A stretch of DNA of 64,000 nucleotides from Anaerolineae bacterium (GTDB lineage Bacteria; Chloroflexota; Anaerolineae; Aggregatilineales; Phototrophicaceae): contig JAJEGA010000042.1 in NCBI GenBank assembly GCA_022820125.1, forward strand, positions 1 to 64,000, written 5' to 3'. The position numbers and the translations under genes are program-made. Under the pieces are notes generated by a model that saw only the letters and a list, made by a program, of their open reading frames with translations, did not search any database and was not told where the DNA came from. Of this stretch, positions 6,578 through 15,145 are shown one piece after another (within the stretch, counting starts at the first letter, position 1; each line of letters opens with the position of its first letter).

Positions 6578-9307
6578 CTACTCCGCTTCCAGCAGGGTCA
6601 CCTCGCCGATCGTCTCCAGTTGTTCTTGAATCTCGCTGGCATCGCCGACCACGACGATGATGAAGTCCTCCGGGTGAATGTATGTGTTTGCGATGTCGAG
6701 AACATCGTCCTTGGTGACGGCTTTGATATGACCCAGCCACTTGTTGAGGCGGTCGAGCTCGACGCCGCGCAGCTTGTAAGACGCGACTGCTTCGACAAAG
6801 TCCTGGTAGGTCTCTAGCCCAAACACCCATTCGCCGACGATGCCATCGCGGGCATCGTTGATTTCTTCGTCCGTCAGCGGAACAGTCTGGATCCGATCAA
6901 TTTCCTTGAAGACCTCTTCCAGCGTCGCCGCGATGACATCGTTGCGCACCGCCGCCGAGACGCGGAAGTTCCCGATATCCGCTGGATAACTGAAGCCGGA
7001 GCCGATGCTGTAGGTATATCCCTTCTCCTCGCGGATGTTTTGCACCAGGCGCGAAGAAAAGGTGCCGCCGAGGACGTGGTTCATCACGCGCGCCGGGAAG
7101 TAATCGAGGCTGGCGCCCTGGATGCCGATATTGCCTAGGCGGAATTCGGCTTGTGTGCTGCCGGGCCGGTCCACCAGCAGAATCTGCTGCCCGCTGTTTT
7201 CCGGCAGTGATGGGTAGCTTGGGGAGTCGGCGCTGCCTTCCCAATCGCTGAAGAACTGCTCGGCGTAAGCGAGCCCTTCCTCGGTGGTGATGGCGCCGGC
7301 GATGATCAGCACGGCGTTGTCCGGCTGACGGCGGGATTGATAGAAGGCGACGATGTCATCGCGGGTGATGGCTTCCAGCGATTCAAAGGTGTAGAGATTC
7401 CCGTAGCCATGATCACTGCCGTAGAGCCGATTATCGTAGATGCGGCCGGCGACAAAGCCGGGCTGCGCCATACCGGCTTCCAGGCTGCTTATCCACTCCG
7501 CTCGCTCGCGCTCGAATTCGTTCTCGGGGAAGTTGGCGTTGAGGGTCATATCGGCGAGCAGATCGAAAGCCAGGTCACTATCTTCGATCAGGGCAAAGAC
7601 GCCAAGCTGCAGGAAGTCGCTTGAGCCAACACTGTTGACGGCGCCGCCAACTTGCTCAATCGCGCTGGCGATGTCTTGCGCGCTGCGGGTTTCAGTGCCG
7701 CGCGAGATCAGGTATCCCGTGATGCCCGCCGTGCCGGGCAAGTCTTTCGGCTGGGCGGTGGAGCCGCCGACGAAGTAGACGTCCAGCGAGATGATGGGCA
7801 TGTTGGGCTGCTCAATAACGACGACTTCCAGTCCGTTGTCCAAGATGTTTTCGCTGATGGTCGGGAAGTTGAATTCGTTAGAGTCCAATGGCGGCGGCGG
7901 TTCATCCTGTTTGATGACGTAGCGGTAGTCTGGCTCGGCTTCGACGGCGTCTTCAGCGGCGTAAGGTTCCACCGGCGGCGGCGCTTCCGCATCGGTTTCC
8001 ACCACGTTGAACACGTGCCGGTCGCTCGCTTCCAGATACTGCGCAGCCACCCGTTGGATATCCTCGCTGGTGACCGACTGGTAGCGATTGATGCCTGTGA
8101 ACACGGCATGGGGATCGCCCGTAAAGTAGTTCACGCTATGGACGCTTTCCGCCAAGCCCAGCGCCGTTTCCAAACCGAGAATGTTCCTGCTCCTGATGCC
8201 GGCGATGACTTTGTCGAGTTCTTCTTGCGGCAGGCCTTCATCGATGATCGTTTGAAGCTCTTCGTAGGCGGCGCTCTCAAGCTCCGCCAAGTCAACGCCC
8301 ACATTGGCAAGCAGGATGAAGGCGAAATAACCGGGGCCGCGGTTGCCGTCTATCCAGGCGTCGGCTTGCAATGCTTTGCCGGTGTCGACCAGTCGCTTCG
8401 CCAGGCGGCTGGAATCGCCGACGCTCAGGACGCGCGAGAGCACATTCAGCGCCGGATAATCTTCATGGATCAGCGGCGGAATCTCGTATGCGACGAGAAG
8501 CGCCGGTATGTTGATAAAGGGATCTTCGATGGTGATGAACTCGGCTTCCTCTTGGTCAACCGGCACAAAATCCGGCAGCGCGGGCGGGTCGTCGCCGCGT
8601 GGGATAGGACCGAAGAGGTCTTCAATCATCGCCATGGTGATGTCAAAGTCAATGTCGCCGGCGACGACCAGTGTGGCATTGTTGGGGACGTAATAGCGGC
8701 GGTGGAAATCAATGACATCTTCAATCCGCGCGGCGTTAACGTCGTCAATGTTGCCAATCGCGGGTTGCTTATAAGGTTCGTAGGAGTAGGGAATGGTGAT
8801 GAGCGCTTTCACCGCCGTGCCATAGGGGCGGTTGTCATAACTGCGTTGCAGCTCTTCTATGACAATGGCGCGCTGGTTATCGAGGTTATTCTGCGTCACG
8901 TCCAAGCCGCCCATGCGATCGGCTTCGATCCAAAGCGCCAAGGGCAACTGATGCGACGGGACAGTTTCGTAGTAGGCTGTGTAGTCTTTGCCGACATAGG
9001 CGTTTGAAGATCCGCCAACTGGCTCCAGCAAATCATCCATGCCGTTGTTTGGAATATGCGGCGAACCCTCGAACATCATGTGCTCAAAGAGATGGGCGAA
9101 GCCGCTTTTGCCTTCGGGGTCGTTAGCGCTGCCGACCTTGTACCAGATGTCGACTGCGACGGTCGGCGCCGTTGTGTCGCGCACCAGAATGACTTCCAAG
9201 CCGTTGTCCAGCCAATAGCGCTCCAATTCGAGCGCTTGTTCGCCGTCCGCGAAGCTCAGTCTGTTTGCCAACAGCAAGCAGAATACCAATAGAACGATTC
9301 GTTTCAT
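6578..9307 (-). CDS. M16 family zinc metallopeptidase, two-domain, exported
   Basis: A 909-residue exported peptidase of the pitrilysin/processing-peptidase family. A signal peptide (KRIVLLVFCLLLANRLSFA) precedes the first M16 domain, whose inverted zinc motif HLFEH with the downstream GSPH is near residue 70. The second domain (about 480-900) begins at NILDNGLEVVVIEQ; it lacks an HxxEH but keeps the RNDV and YSIGSG segments of a regulatory half. The ATG at 9307 is preceded by AAAGGAG and gives a proper signal peptide; the longer frame begins at TTG codons. It should degrade short peptides outside the cytoplasm. It stands alone between two Uma2 genes. Confidence 0.92.
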   Translation of the reverse strand: MKRIVLLVFCLLLANRLSFADGEQALELERYWLDNGLEVILVRDTTAPTVAVDIWYKVGSANDPEGKSGFAHLFEHMMFEGSPHIPNNGMDDLLEPVGGSSNAYVGKDYTAYYETVPSHQLPLALWIEADRMGGLDVTQNNLDNQRAIVIEELQRSYDNRPYGTAVKALITIPYSYEPYKQPAIGNIDDVNAARIEDVIDFHRRYYVPNNATLVVAGDIDFDITMAMIEDLFGPIPRGDDPPALPDFVPVDQEEAEFITIEDPFINIPALLVAYEIPPLIHEDYPALNVLSRVLSVGDSSRLAKRLVDTGKALQADAWIDGNRGPGYFAFILLANVGVDLAELESAAYEELQTIIDEGLPQEELDKVIAGIRSRNILGLETALGLAESVHSVNYFTGDPHAVFTGINRYQSVTSEDIQRVAAQYLEASDRHVFNVVETDAEAPPPVEPYAAEDAVEAEPDYRYVIKQDEPPPPLDSNEFNFPTISENILDNGLEVVVIEQPNMPIISLDVYFVGGSTAQPKDLPGTAGITGYLISRGTETRSAQDIASAIEQVGGAVNSVGSSDFLQLGVFALIEDSDLAFDLLADMTLNANFPENEFERERAEWISSLEAGMAQPGFVAGRIYDNRLYGSDHGYGNLYTFESLEAITRDDIVAFYQSRRQPDNAVLIIAGAITTEEGLAYAEQFFSDWEGSADSPSYPSLPENSGQQILLVDRPGSTQAEFRLGNIGIQGASLDYFPARVMNHVLGGTFSSRLVQNIREEKGYTYSIGSGFSYPADIGNFRVSAAVRNDVIAATLEEVFKEIDRIQTVPLTDEEINDARDGIVGEWVFGLETYQDFVEAVASYKLRGVELDRLNKWLGHIKAVTKDDVLDIANTYIHPEDFIIVVVGDASEIQEQLETIGEVTLLEAE

Positions 9308-9339
9308 GGGATACCAATCTCCTTTTGAGGCGCAATTCC

Positions 9340-9367
9340 ACTGTATCATGAAAGAGAGGCGCAACAA
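9340..9367 (-). promoter_or_regulatory. Putative promoter of the M16 peptidase gene
   Basis: On the minus strand TTGTTG (9362-9367) and TACAGT (9340-9345) are 16 bases apart, about 33 bases upstream of the M16 start. Weak match to sigma-70 consensus; no other evidence. The remainder of 9368-9586 shows nothing I can support. Confidence 0.3.
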
Positions 9368-9586
9368 ATACCTTACAAGTGGTAAATGATCTGCAAACCT
9401 TCGGGGCGAATCAATAACGAATTAAGAGCAGGCGGCTTGCAAGTTAGCATGTCTGCGCTGCTGAAGGCGACGCGCATGATATTTGGCTGTCGATATTGGA
9501 ATAGCGCGGAAGCGTCTTGAGGTCTGATGAGCCGGCGAAAGCAGACCCTTTTGGGGATTCTCGTCGGCCCGCGCCAGGCGGCGCAA

Positions 9587-10156
9587 TTATGGGAAGAGCG
9601 CGGACAGCGCGAGCGTAAATCCGGGCAGAACATCTTCGCCGGAGAGGGCGCCGTCCGCCCCAATGGTTTCCCGTTCCATGCCTCCCTGCGCGCCCAGCCG
9701 GCAAACTTCCGCGCTTTTGCTGCTCGGGATAATAATCCAGACCAGTTGCGAACCATGGCTCAGGTAGATGGCAGCCTTTTGCCTCAACTCCGCTAGCGTA
9801 TTGCTTGGCGACTTCACCTCTACAGCCAGGTCTGGCATGACAGTCGTCCATTTCTTGTTGAAAGGCGCCGCTGGCTGCTCAGTGCGTCTGAAGGCAAAAT
9901 CGGGTCCAAGTAGCGTGTGTCGGTCGTCGAGCGAATAGAAACCGGCATCCACAGATGGGTTGCCGAGCTTGCGCTGCGGGTCGAATAGACGAACTCTGTG
10001 GAAAATCTCGGCGGCAATGAAGCCATGCTCTTCACCTGGCGCTGGCATCTCGATTACGTCTGCATTGATTAGCTCGAAACGTTTGTCGGCGTTTTCCGGC
10101 AAGTGGACGAAGCGCCAAAACTCGTCAACATCGAAAACACGCTCTTTGACTTCCAT
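9587..10156 (-). CDS. Uma2 family (DUF820) putative endonuclease, divergent
   Basis: A 189-residue Uma2 protein only distantly related to the other four. Motifs: FELINADVIEMPAPGEEHG (about residues 28-45), LGPDFAF (about 84) and MPDLAVEVKSPSNTLAELRQK (about 105-125), in which Glu and Lys are spaced as in PD-(D/E)xK nucleases. It starts MEVKERVFDVDEFWRFV, unlike the MAIERV start of the tandem trio, so it was probably acquired or diverged separately. It is transcribed alone. Function in vivo is unknown for the family. Confidence 0.8.
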   Translation of the reverse strand: MEVKERVFDVDEFWRFVHLPENADKRFELINADVIEMPAPGEEHGFIAAEIFHRVRLFDPQRKLGNPSVDAGFYSLDDRHTLLGPDFAFRRTEQPAAPFNKKWTTVMPDLAVEVKSPSNTLAELRQKAAIYLSHGSQLVWIIIPSSKSAEVCRLGAQGGMERETIGADGALSGEDVLPGFTLALSALFP

Positions 10157-10312
10157 TATTGTCTCCAGCGCAATTGCTTTTGTTAGCCTAATCTTACCAC
10201 GCGGCGAAAGGGATCCCCAAACGTCCAGGATTTGGTAGTGTATCGAAGTCGGTTGGAATTCACGTCAGGCGTAATATTCTTTCAGCGTCAACATCATCCT
10301 TTAGCGAAAATT

Positions 10313-10485
10313 GTAGGAGCGATTCTGTGAATCGCCCGCCGGAGATTATCAAGCGGGCGAGCCAAGGCTCGCCCCTACAGATGCTTGAATGATGATGTTT
10401 TCCATATTCAACCGAAATGGATACACTACCCAGGATTTCACAGGAGCGACGTCATAAAGAGGACGAGCCGCTTGCTCGCCCCTAC
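10313..10485. repeat. Three GTAGGGGCG-type palindromic units
   Basis: Units at 10313-10337 (inner arm ATTC/GAAT), 10355-10378 (AGCC/GGCT, opposite orientation) and 10461-10485 (arm GC/GC with a five-base loop). The first two form a facing pair 17 bases apart. They occupy the 354-base gap between the Uma2 gene at 9587 and the end of the dihydropyrimidinase gene, which otherwise shows no gene. Confidence 0.85.
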
Positions 10486-10510
10486 TGTGTACATTGTGGA
10501 TTGTGACAGA

Positions 10511-11989
10511 TTACAGCACCGGCGCGCCGGCCGCCCGCGGGATGAACTGACCGGCGCCGTTGCGGCCCAGCCACTGATCGCCATCAACCAGCTTTCGCCC
10601 GCGCTGATAGACCTGAACGGGGACGCCCTTGACCTTCATGCCTTCGTAGCAGTTGTAGTCGACGCGCATATGGTGCGTCTCGGCGCTGATCCTGTGTTTC
10701 TTTTGCGGGTCCCAAACCAGGATGTCGGCATCCGCGCCGACGGCGATCGTGCCCTTGCGCGGGTACATGCCAAAGATCTTTGCCGGGTTGGTGCAGCAGA
10801 GCTCGACGAAGCGCGTCGGCGAGAGTCTGCCGCTGTTCACGCCCGCATCCCACATGACCATCATGCGGTCTTCCAAGCCCGGCATGCCGTTGGGGATCTT
10901 GGCGAAGTTGCCGAGGCCCAGTTCTTTGCCAGGCCGGCGATAAGACGGATCTTGCTTTTCGTAACCGACCCAATCCGTCCCGCCAGTCCGCTCATTCCAT
11001 TCTTGCCAAGGTCCGTGACCGCCGTCATACCAGAAGTCGCAATGATCGGTGCTGACGATCTGCAGGGCGCCATCGCGGACCGCCCGCCACAGGACGCCGT
11101 GATCGCGTGTGCTGCGGATCGGAGGCGAACAGACATACTTCGCGCCTTCAAAGCCGGGCGCGCCCAGGTGATCGTCAACTGTCAGGAAGAAGTACTGCAC
11201 GCAGGTCTCGCCCATCACCGGATAGCCAATCGCTCGCCCTCGCCGAATCGCTTCGACGGCGCTCTCGCAGGTGACATGCACGACATAGAGCGGGCAGCCG
11301 GTTAAGCCGGACATGACGACGGCGCGATTGGTCGCCTCGCCTTCAATCTCCGGCGGACGCGAAGACGCATGCCAGACCGGGTCGGTCTTGCCGGCCGCCA
11401 GCAGCGCGGGCGTAAGCGCCGCTTCGACATCGCCGTTTTCGGCATGCACCATCACGATCATGCCGTTGTCAGCCGCCACGCGCATCGTGCTAAAGAGGGT
11501 GGCGTCATCGATCATGAAGACATTCTTGTATGCCATGAACAGCTTCAAGCTGGTGATGCCTTCGTCGATCATGGTCGGGATCTCTTTCATGACGGCGTCG
11601 TTCAAGTCGGTGACGGCCATGTGGAAGGCGTAATCGATCTGGGCGATATCGCGCGATTTCGCCCACCAGGTCTCCAGCCCGTCGTGCAAGCTGCCGCCGA
11701 TGGGCTGGACGACAAAGTCGATGTGCGTCGTGGTGCCGCCGAAAGCGGCCGCCATGTGCCCCACGTCAAAGTCGTCATTGCTGATGGTGCCGCCGAAGGG
11801 CAGATCGAGGTGTGTGTGCACGTCAATGCCGCCGGGCATCAGATACTTGCCGGCGCAATCGACCACATCGTGGTTGCCCGCGTCGAGCTTTTGGCCGATC
11901 AGCGTGATGGCTTCGCCTTCGACCAGCACATCGGCGCTGACCATATCGCTGGCGGTGATGATGGTTCCGTTTTTGAATAGTGTGCCCAT
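10511..11989 (-). CDS. hydA: Dihydropyrimidinase / D-hydantoinase
   Basis: Cyclic amidohydrolase that opens dihydrouracil or dihydrothymine to N-carbamoyl-beta-amino acids, the second step of reductive pyrimidine breakdown. The 492-residue product has the metal-binding HTH (residues 58-60, in GIDVHTHLDLPFGG), the lysine expected to be carbamylated (Lys149 in SLKLFMAYK), MVHAENGD near 180 and STDHCDFWY near 315. AAGGAG precedes the ATG. The nearby carbon-nitrogen hydrolase, semialdehyde dehydrogenase and aminotransferase supply the following steps, which supports this activity over a broad hydantoinase role. Confidence 0.93.
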   Translation of the reverse strand: MGTLFKNGTIITASDMVSADVLVEGEAITLIGQKLDAGNHDVVDCAGKYLMPGGIDVHTHLDLPFGGTISNDDFDVGHMAAAFGGTTTHIDFVVQPIGGSLHDGLETWWAKSRDIAQIDYAFHMAVTDLNDAVMKEIPTMIDEGITSLKLFMAYKNVFMIDDATLFSTMRVAADNGMIVMVHAENGDVEAALTPALLAAGKTDPVWHASSRPPEIEGEATNRAVVMSGLTGCPLYVVHVTCESAVEAIRRGRAIGYPVMGETCVQYFFLTVDDHLGAPGFEGAKYVCSPPIRSTRDHGVLWRAVRDGALQIVSTDHCDFWYDGGHGPWQEWNERTGGTDWVGYEKQDPSYRRPGKELGLGNFAKIPNGMPGLEDRMMVMWDAGVNSGRLSPTRFVELCCTNPAKIFGMYPRKGTIAVGADADILVWDPQKKHRISAETHHMRVDYNCYEGMKVKGVPVQVYQRGRKLVDGDQWLGRNGAGQFIPRAAGAPVL

Positions 11990-12109
11990 GGTGTGTCTCC
12001 TTTGAAGCCTGTAGTTGTCCTCGAGATCCCATCAGTGGCGCTTGAACTGCCACATCAATGCTGGTTAGGCGCTTGCGCTGCCTCGCCGGGCCCGCTTCTG
12101 GTCTCTGGC

Positions 12110-13090
12110 TTAAGAGGCATATATCGCGGCTATTGCATCGCGGGCGTCTTTCTGGCATGGCGGTTCGGTGTATGCAACGCCATCCCAATGCTGGTATATG
12201 TGGCAAGCCTCGTGCGCCAGGATGCTTGCGACGCCGACCCGGCACAATCTCCCTAGATAGCAAGACAAAGACCCGGCGCCCACGCCAATCGTTCGGCTTG
12301 CCCCTTGAGCCCAATTCGTCGTATTCGCATGCGGGTAATCGGGTGTCGCTTCATTGAAGGATTCTACGATTTTGTCCGCCGCGTTAAGCACGAAGTTGTA
12401 CCACTCCGCCGCGCTACGCTGCATCAAATCCAGTGTGCTGTTGATTCCGTACACAAACCACTCCGACCCCTCGATGATTGGTCGGCCAAGTGTGCGTTCG
12501 GATGGTCCCCATCGATCGACAGGCTGCGTGGAAGCGGCAGGCTGTGCCAAAGTCGGACACTGCCCGTTCTGAAATGCCCAATAACCGTTTGTCCAGTCGG
12601 CGTCGCTTTGGCATTGCCGGTCCACATAGCAGCAGTTGTCCACTTGAACTGTACGCTGCGTGGGAAGCTGCGCTGATGGCTGCGACTGTGTTTGCGACGG
12701 CGCGGGACATTGGTTGTTCTCGTATGCCCGATATCCAGCCTCCCACTCGGCGTCGCTCTGACATTGTCGATCGACGAAGCAGCAGTTGTCCACCTGCGGA
12801 GACTGCTCCTGAGATCCTGTCTGCGGGCTCGCTGTGACCCGCGTATGCTTGACCCAACTCGCCATCCACAGTTCGCGCCTATTTCGGATGATGCGCAACC
12901 AGCGGTTGAATTCGCCCGCCACTTGCAGCGTAGTGCCAGCGAGCGCTGTTTCCAAGACATTGGCTTCTAAGCTGTTGCTTTCCCTCAAATTCGTATTGAA
13001 TGTGAGGCGGATCTCATAGTCTTGCGCCGATGTCATACCGAATAAAACCATACCCGCGATAATCGCAGCGCAACACTTGTACCAAATCAT
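12110..13090 (-). CDS. Secreted SH3b-like, DNCC-module, HExxH protein
   Basis: A 326-residue exported protein of a family I cannot name. Order: signal peptide (1-22), an SH3b-like domain (about 28-82, NLRESNSLEANV to ELWMASW), two cysteine modules (about 99-128 and 150-178) of pattern CC-x5-C-x17-C starting VDNCC[FY]VDRQC, a linker, then a C-terminal domain with LAHEACHIYQHW (about 292). HEACH fits the HExxH zinc-peptidase motif. Unlike the homologue at 43716, it ends about 25 residues after HExxH and lacks the downstream Glu-rich helix, so a third zinc ligand is not evident. GGAG precedes the ATG. It lies next to, but is not obviously related to, the pyrimidine genes. Confidence 0.75.
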   Translation of the reverse strand: MIWYKCCAAIIAGMVLFGMTSAQDYEIRLTFNTNLRESNSLEANVLETALAGTTLQVAGEFNRWLRIIRNRRELWMASWVKHTRVTASPQTGSQEQSPQVDNCCFVDRQCQSDAEWEAGYRAYENNQCPAPSQTQSQPSAQLPTQRTVQVDNCCYVDRQCQSDADWTNGYWAFQNGQCPTLAQPAASTQPVDRWGPSERTLGRPIIEGSEWFVYGINSTLDLMQRSAAEWYNFVLNAADKIVESFNEATPDYPHANTTNWAQGASRTIGVGAGSLSCYLGRLCRVGVASILAHEACHIYQHWDGVAYTEPPCQKDARDAIAAIYAS

Positions 13091-13136
13091 TTGCTCCTAC
13101 TTCGATTCTTATCCTACGGTAGCCGGAACTTCCTAC

Positions 13137-13697
13137 TCAAATCTCGATGCCGGCGTAAATCTCCGCCAGCGGCAAATCGCAGCCCAATGCTTCCAGCGGC
13201 ACAACCGCATCCAAGCCGGCATATTCTTGTGTGCGCCACCGGTCGTCTTGGCGCGAATCCACCTCGACTTGCGCTTTGAATTGGTCGATGACGAGGTAGA
13301 CCTGAAGCGAAGGGATGCTTTGGTACTGTTCGCGCTTGAAGCCGCGGTCTTTGGCGGCGGTTGTGGGCGAAATCACTTCCGCGACCAGTGTGGGGTTAAA
13401 CAAGTTTATCGCGCCTTCATCAAGCTCCGGTTCGCCGCGGACGATGCTCAAGTCCGGATAGAGATAGCGCGTTGGACTGACGCTGTTGCGCATGGCGCTG
13501 CTGTATACGTGAAAGCCGCCGCCTCGCAATCGCAACCCTAGCGCAATTGCAAGGTTGATCATTATTTCCGCGTGAAAAGCTGTCCCGCCTGTCATCGGAT
13601 AGACCTCGCCGTCAATGTATTCGTTCTTGTATTCGCTCGCTTCGTCGAAGGCGAAGTATTCTTCGACCGTCATTTGGCGTACGCGTTCGATTGCCAT
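13137..13697 (-). CDS. Uma2 family protein, tandem copy 1
   Basis: A 186-residue Uma2/DUF820 protein, last of three tandem copies spaced 681-682 bases start to start. Motifs: YIDGEVYPMTGGTAFHA (about 28-44), YPDLSIVRGEPELDEGAIN (about 80-98), VAEVISPTTAAKDRG (about 104-118) and QVYLVIDQ (about 131). It is nearly identical to copy 3 along its whole length. The start MAIERVRQM is shared by all three copies and follows a conserved palindromic promoter. The nuclease assignment is by family fold only. Confidence 0.85.
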   Translation of the reverse strand: MAIERVRQMTVEEYFAFDEASEYKNEYIDGEVYPMTGGTAFHAEIMINLAIALGLRLRGGGFHVYSSAMRNSVSPTRYLYPDLSIVRGEPELDEGAINLFNPTLVAEVISPTTAAKDRGFKREQYQSIPSLQVYLVIDQFKAQVEVDSRQDDRWRTQEYAGLDAVVPLEALGCDLPLAEIYAGIEI

Positions 13698-13721
13698 TGT
13701 TATGCCTCGCGCTTGCTATTG

Positions 13722-13742
13722 GAGAAAGTATATCACTTTCGC
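13722..13742 (-). promoter_or_regulatory. Palindromic extended -10 promoter, Uma2 copy 1
   Basis: Inverted repeat GAGAAAGT-atatc-ACTTTCGC, one mismatch from the perfect form found at the other two copies. On the minus strand it reads TGaTATACT, an extended -10 element, 25 bases upstream of the ATG. Confidence 0.55.
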
Positions 13743-13818
13743 TTCATCCAATGCCTTGGCGCCAGAATGGGTGGCGGGATTTACCCATAGCCGGGATGAC
13801 GCGCTTTTCCAATTTGCG

Positions 13819-14379
13819 TCAAATCTCGATGCCGGCGTAAATCTCCGCCAGCGGCAACTCGCAATCCAGCGCTGGCAGCGGCACTGTCGCCTGCAGGTCG
13901 CGGTATTCATGCCGCCGCCAGCCATCTCCCTGGCGCTCGTGCAATTCGACATACACTCGATGCTGGTCGATCACGAGATAAGCTTGCAGCGAGTCGATGC
14001 TCTGATAGTAACGCCGCTTTTCGTCGCGGTCACGATCGATTGATGATGGCGAGGTGACTTCGCCAACCAAGGTGGGATTCCATAGCGTAACCGCCCGTTC
14101 ATCTGTCGCGGCCTTGCCGCAGAAGACGCAGAAGTCAGGGTAAACATAACGCGTCGGGTTGACGCGGTTGCGCATATCGTTGCTGATAACCCGACAATCG
14201 CTCCCTTTCAAGCGTTGACGGAGCTCTCCGCTGGCGTTCGCCATGATAATGGCGTGATAAAGTGTGCCACCTGTCATCGGGATGATCTCGCCGTCAATAT
14301 ATTCATATCGAACCTCGGTTGCTTCGTCAAAAGCGATGTACTCCTCGACCGTCATTTGGCGGACGCGTTCGATTGCCAT
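13819..14379 (-). CDS. Uma2 family protein, tandem copy 2 (divergent middle)
   Basis: A 186-residue Uma2 protein. The first ~20 and last ~20 residues (MAIERVRQMTVEEY; LPLAEIYAGIEI) are almost identical to copies 1 and 3, but the middle differs strongly: VYPDFCVFCGKAATDERAV and VGEVTSPSSIDRDRDEKRR are closer to the 5889 gene. This mosaic pattern suggests gene conversion of the ends or replacement of the core. GAGGAAAG lies just before the ATG. Confidence 0.85.
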   Translation of the reverse strand: MAIERVRQMTVEEYIAFDEATEVRYEYIDGEIIPMTGGTLYHAIIMANASGELRQRLKGSDCRVISNDMRNRVNPTRYVYPDFCVFCGKAATDERAVTLWNPTLVGEVTSPSSIDRDRDEKRRYYQSIDSLQAYLVIDQHRVYVELHERQGDGWRRHEYRDLQATVPLPALDCELPLAEIYAGIEI

Positions 14380-14401
14380 GGTCTTTCCTCGCTTGCTATT
14401 G

Positions 14402-14422
14402 GCGAAAGTATATCACTTTCGC
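14402..14422 (-). promoter_or_regulatory. Palindromic extended -10 promoter, Uma2 copy 2
   Basis: Perfect inverted repeat GCGAAAGT-atatc-ACTTTCGC. Read on the minus strand it contains TGaTATACT (the -10 hexamer covers 14407-14412), 23 bases before the ATG at 14379. The palindrome overlapping the -10 would make a natural repressor site. Confidence 0.6.
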
Positions 14423-14499
14423 GTCATGCCAATGCCTTGCAGTTTGAATGGGTGGCTGGATTTACCCATAGCCGGGATGACGCGCTTTTCCAATTTGCG

Positions 14500-15060
14500 T
14501 CATAGCTCAATGCCGGCGTAAATCTCCGCCAGCGGCAACTCGCAATCCAGCGCTGGCAGCGGCACAATCGCATCCAAGCCGGCATATTCTTGGGTGCGCC
14601 ACCGGTCGTCTTGGCGCGAATCCACTTCGACTTGCGCTCTGAATTGGTCGATGACGAGGTAGACCTGAAGCGAAGGGATGCTATGGTACAATTTCCGCTT
14701 GAAGCCGCGGTCTCTGGAGGCGGTCGCTGGCGAAATCACTTCCGCGACCAGTGTGGGGTTAAACAAGTTTATCGCGCCTTCATCAAGCTCCGGTTTGCCG
14801 CGGACGACGCTCAAGTCCGGATATAGATAGCGCGTTGGACTGACGCTGTTGCGCATGGCGCTGCTGTAAAAACGAAAGTCGCCGCCTCGCAGTCGCAGTT
14901 GCAGCGCGAAAGCAACGTTCAACATTATTTCTGCGTGATAAGCTGTCCCGCCCGTCATCGGATATACCTCGCCGTCAATGTATTCATTCTTGTATTCGCT
15001 CGCTTCATCGAAGGCGAAGTATTCGTCAACCGTCATTTGGCGTACGCGTTCGATTGCCAT
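14500..15060 (-). CDS. Uma2 family protein, tandem copy 3
   Basis: A 186-residue Uma2 protein, first of the array and closest to the flavin monooxygenase gene. Motifs YPDLSVVRGKPELDEGAI and VAEVISPATASRDRG correspond to those of copy 1, from which it differs at only scattered positions. Each copy has its own promoter-like palindrome, so the three need not form an operon. Confidence 0.85.
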   Translation of the reverse strand: MAIERVRQMTVDEYFAFDEASEYKNEYIDGEVYPMTGGTAYHAEIMLNVAFALQLRLRGGDFRFYSSAMRNSVSPTRYLYPDLSVVRGKPELDEGAINLFNPTLVAEVISPATASRDRGFKRKLYHSIPSLQVYLVIDQFRAQVEVDSRQDDRWRTQEYAGLDAIVPLPALDCELPLAEIYAGIEL

Positions 15061-15084
15061 GGTCTTTCCTCGCGCTTGCTATTG

Positions 15085-15105
15085 GCGAAAGTATATCACT
15101 TTCGC
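15085..15105 (-). promoter_or_regulatory. Palindromic extended -10 promoter, Uma2 copy 3
   Basis: Perfect inverted repeat identical to that of copy 2, with the minus-strand -10 hexamer TATACT at 15090-15095 and the ATG 25 bases away. Confidence 0.6.
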
Positions 15106-15145
15106 TTCATGCCATTTGCGATGGCGCCAGAATGGGTGGCGGGGC

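Noticed and set aside
7652..9007. 451-codon open frame on the plus strand inside the M16 gene
   Set aside because: It is antisense to a clear M16 peptidase with a signal peptide and HxxEH motif. The product is rich in Arg, Gly and Val with no domain pattern, as expected of shadow frames in GC-rich DNA.
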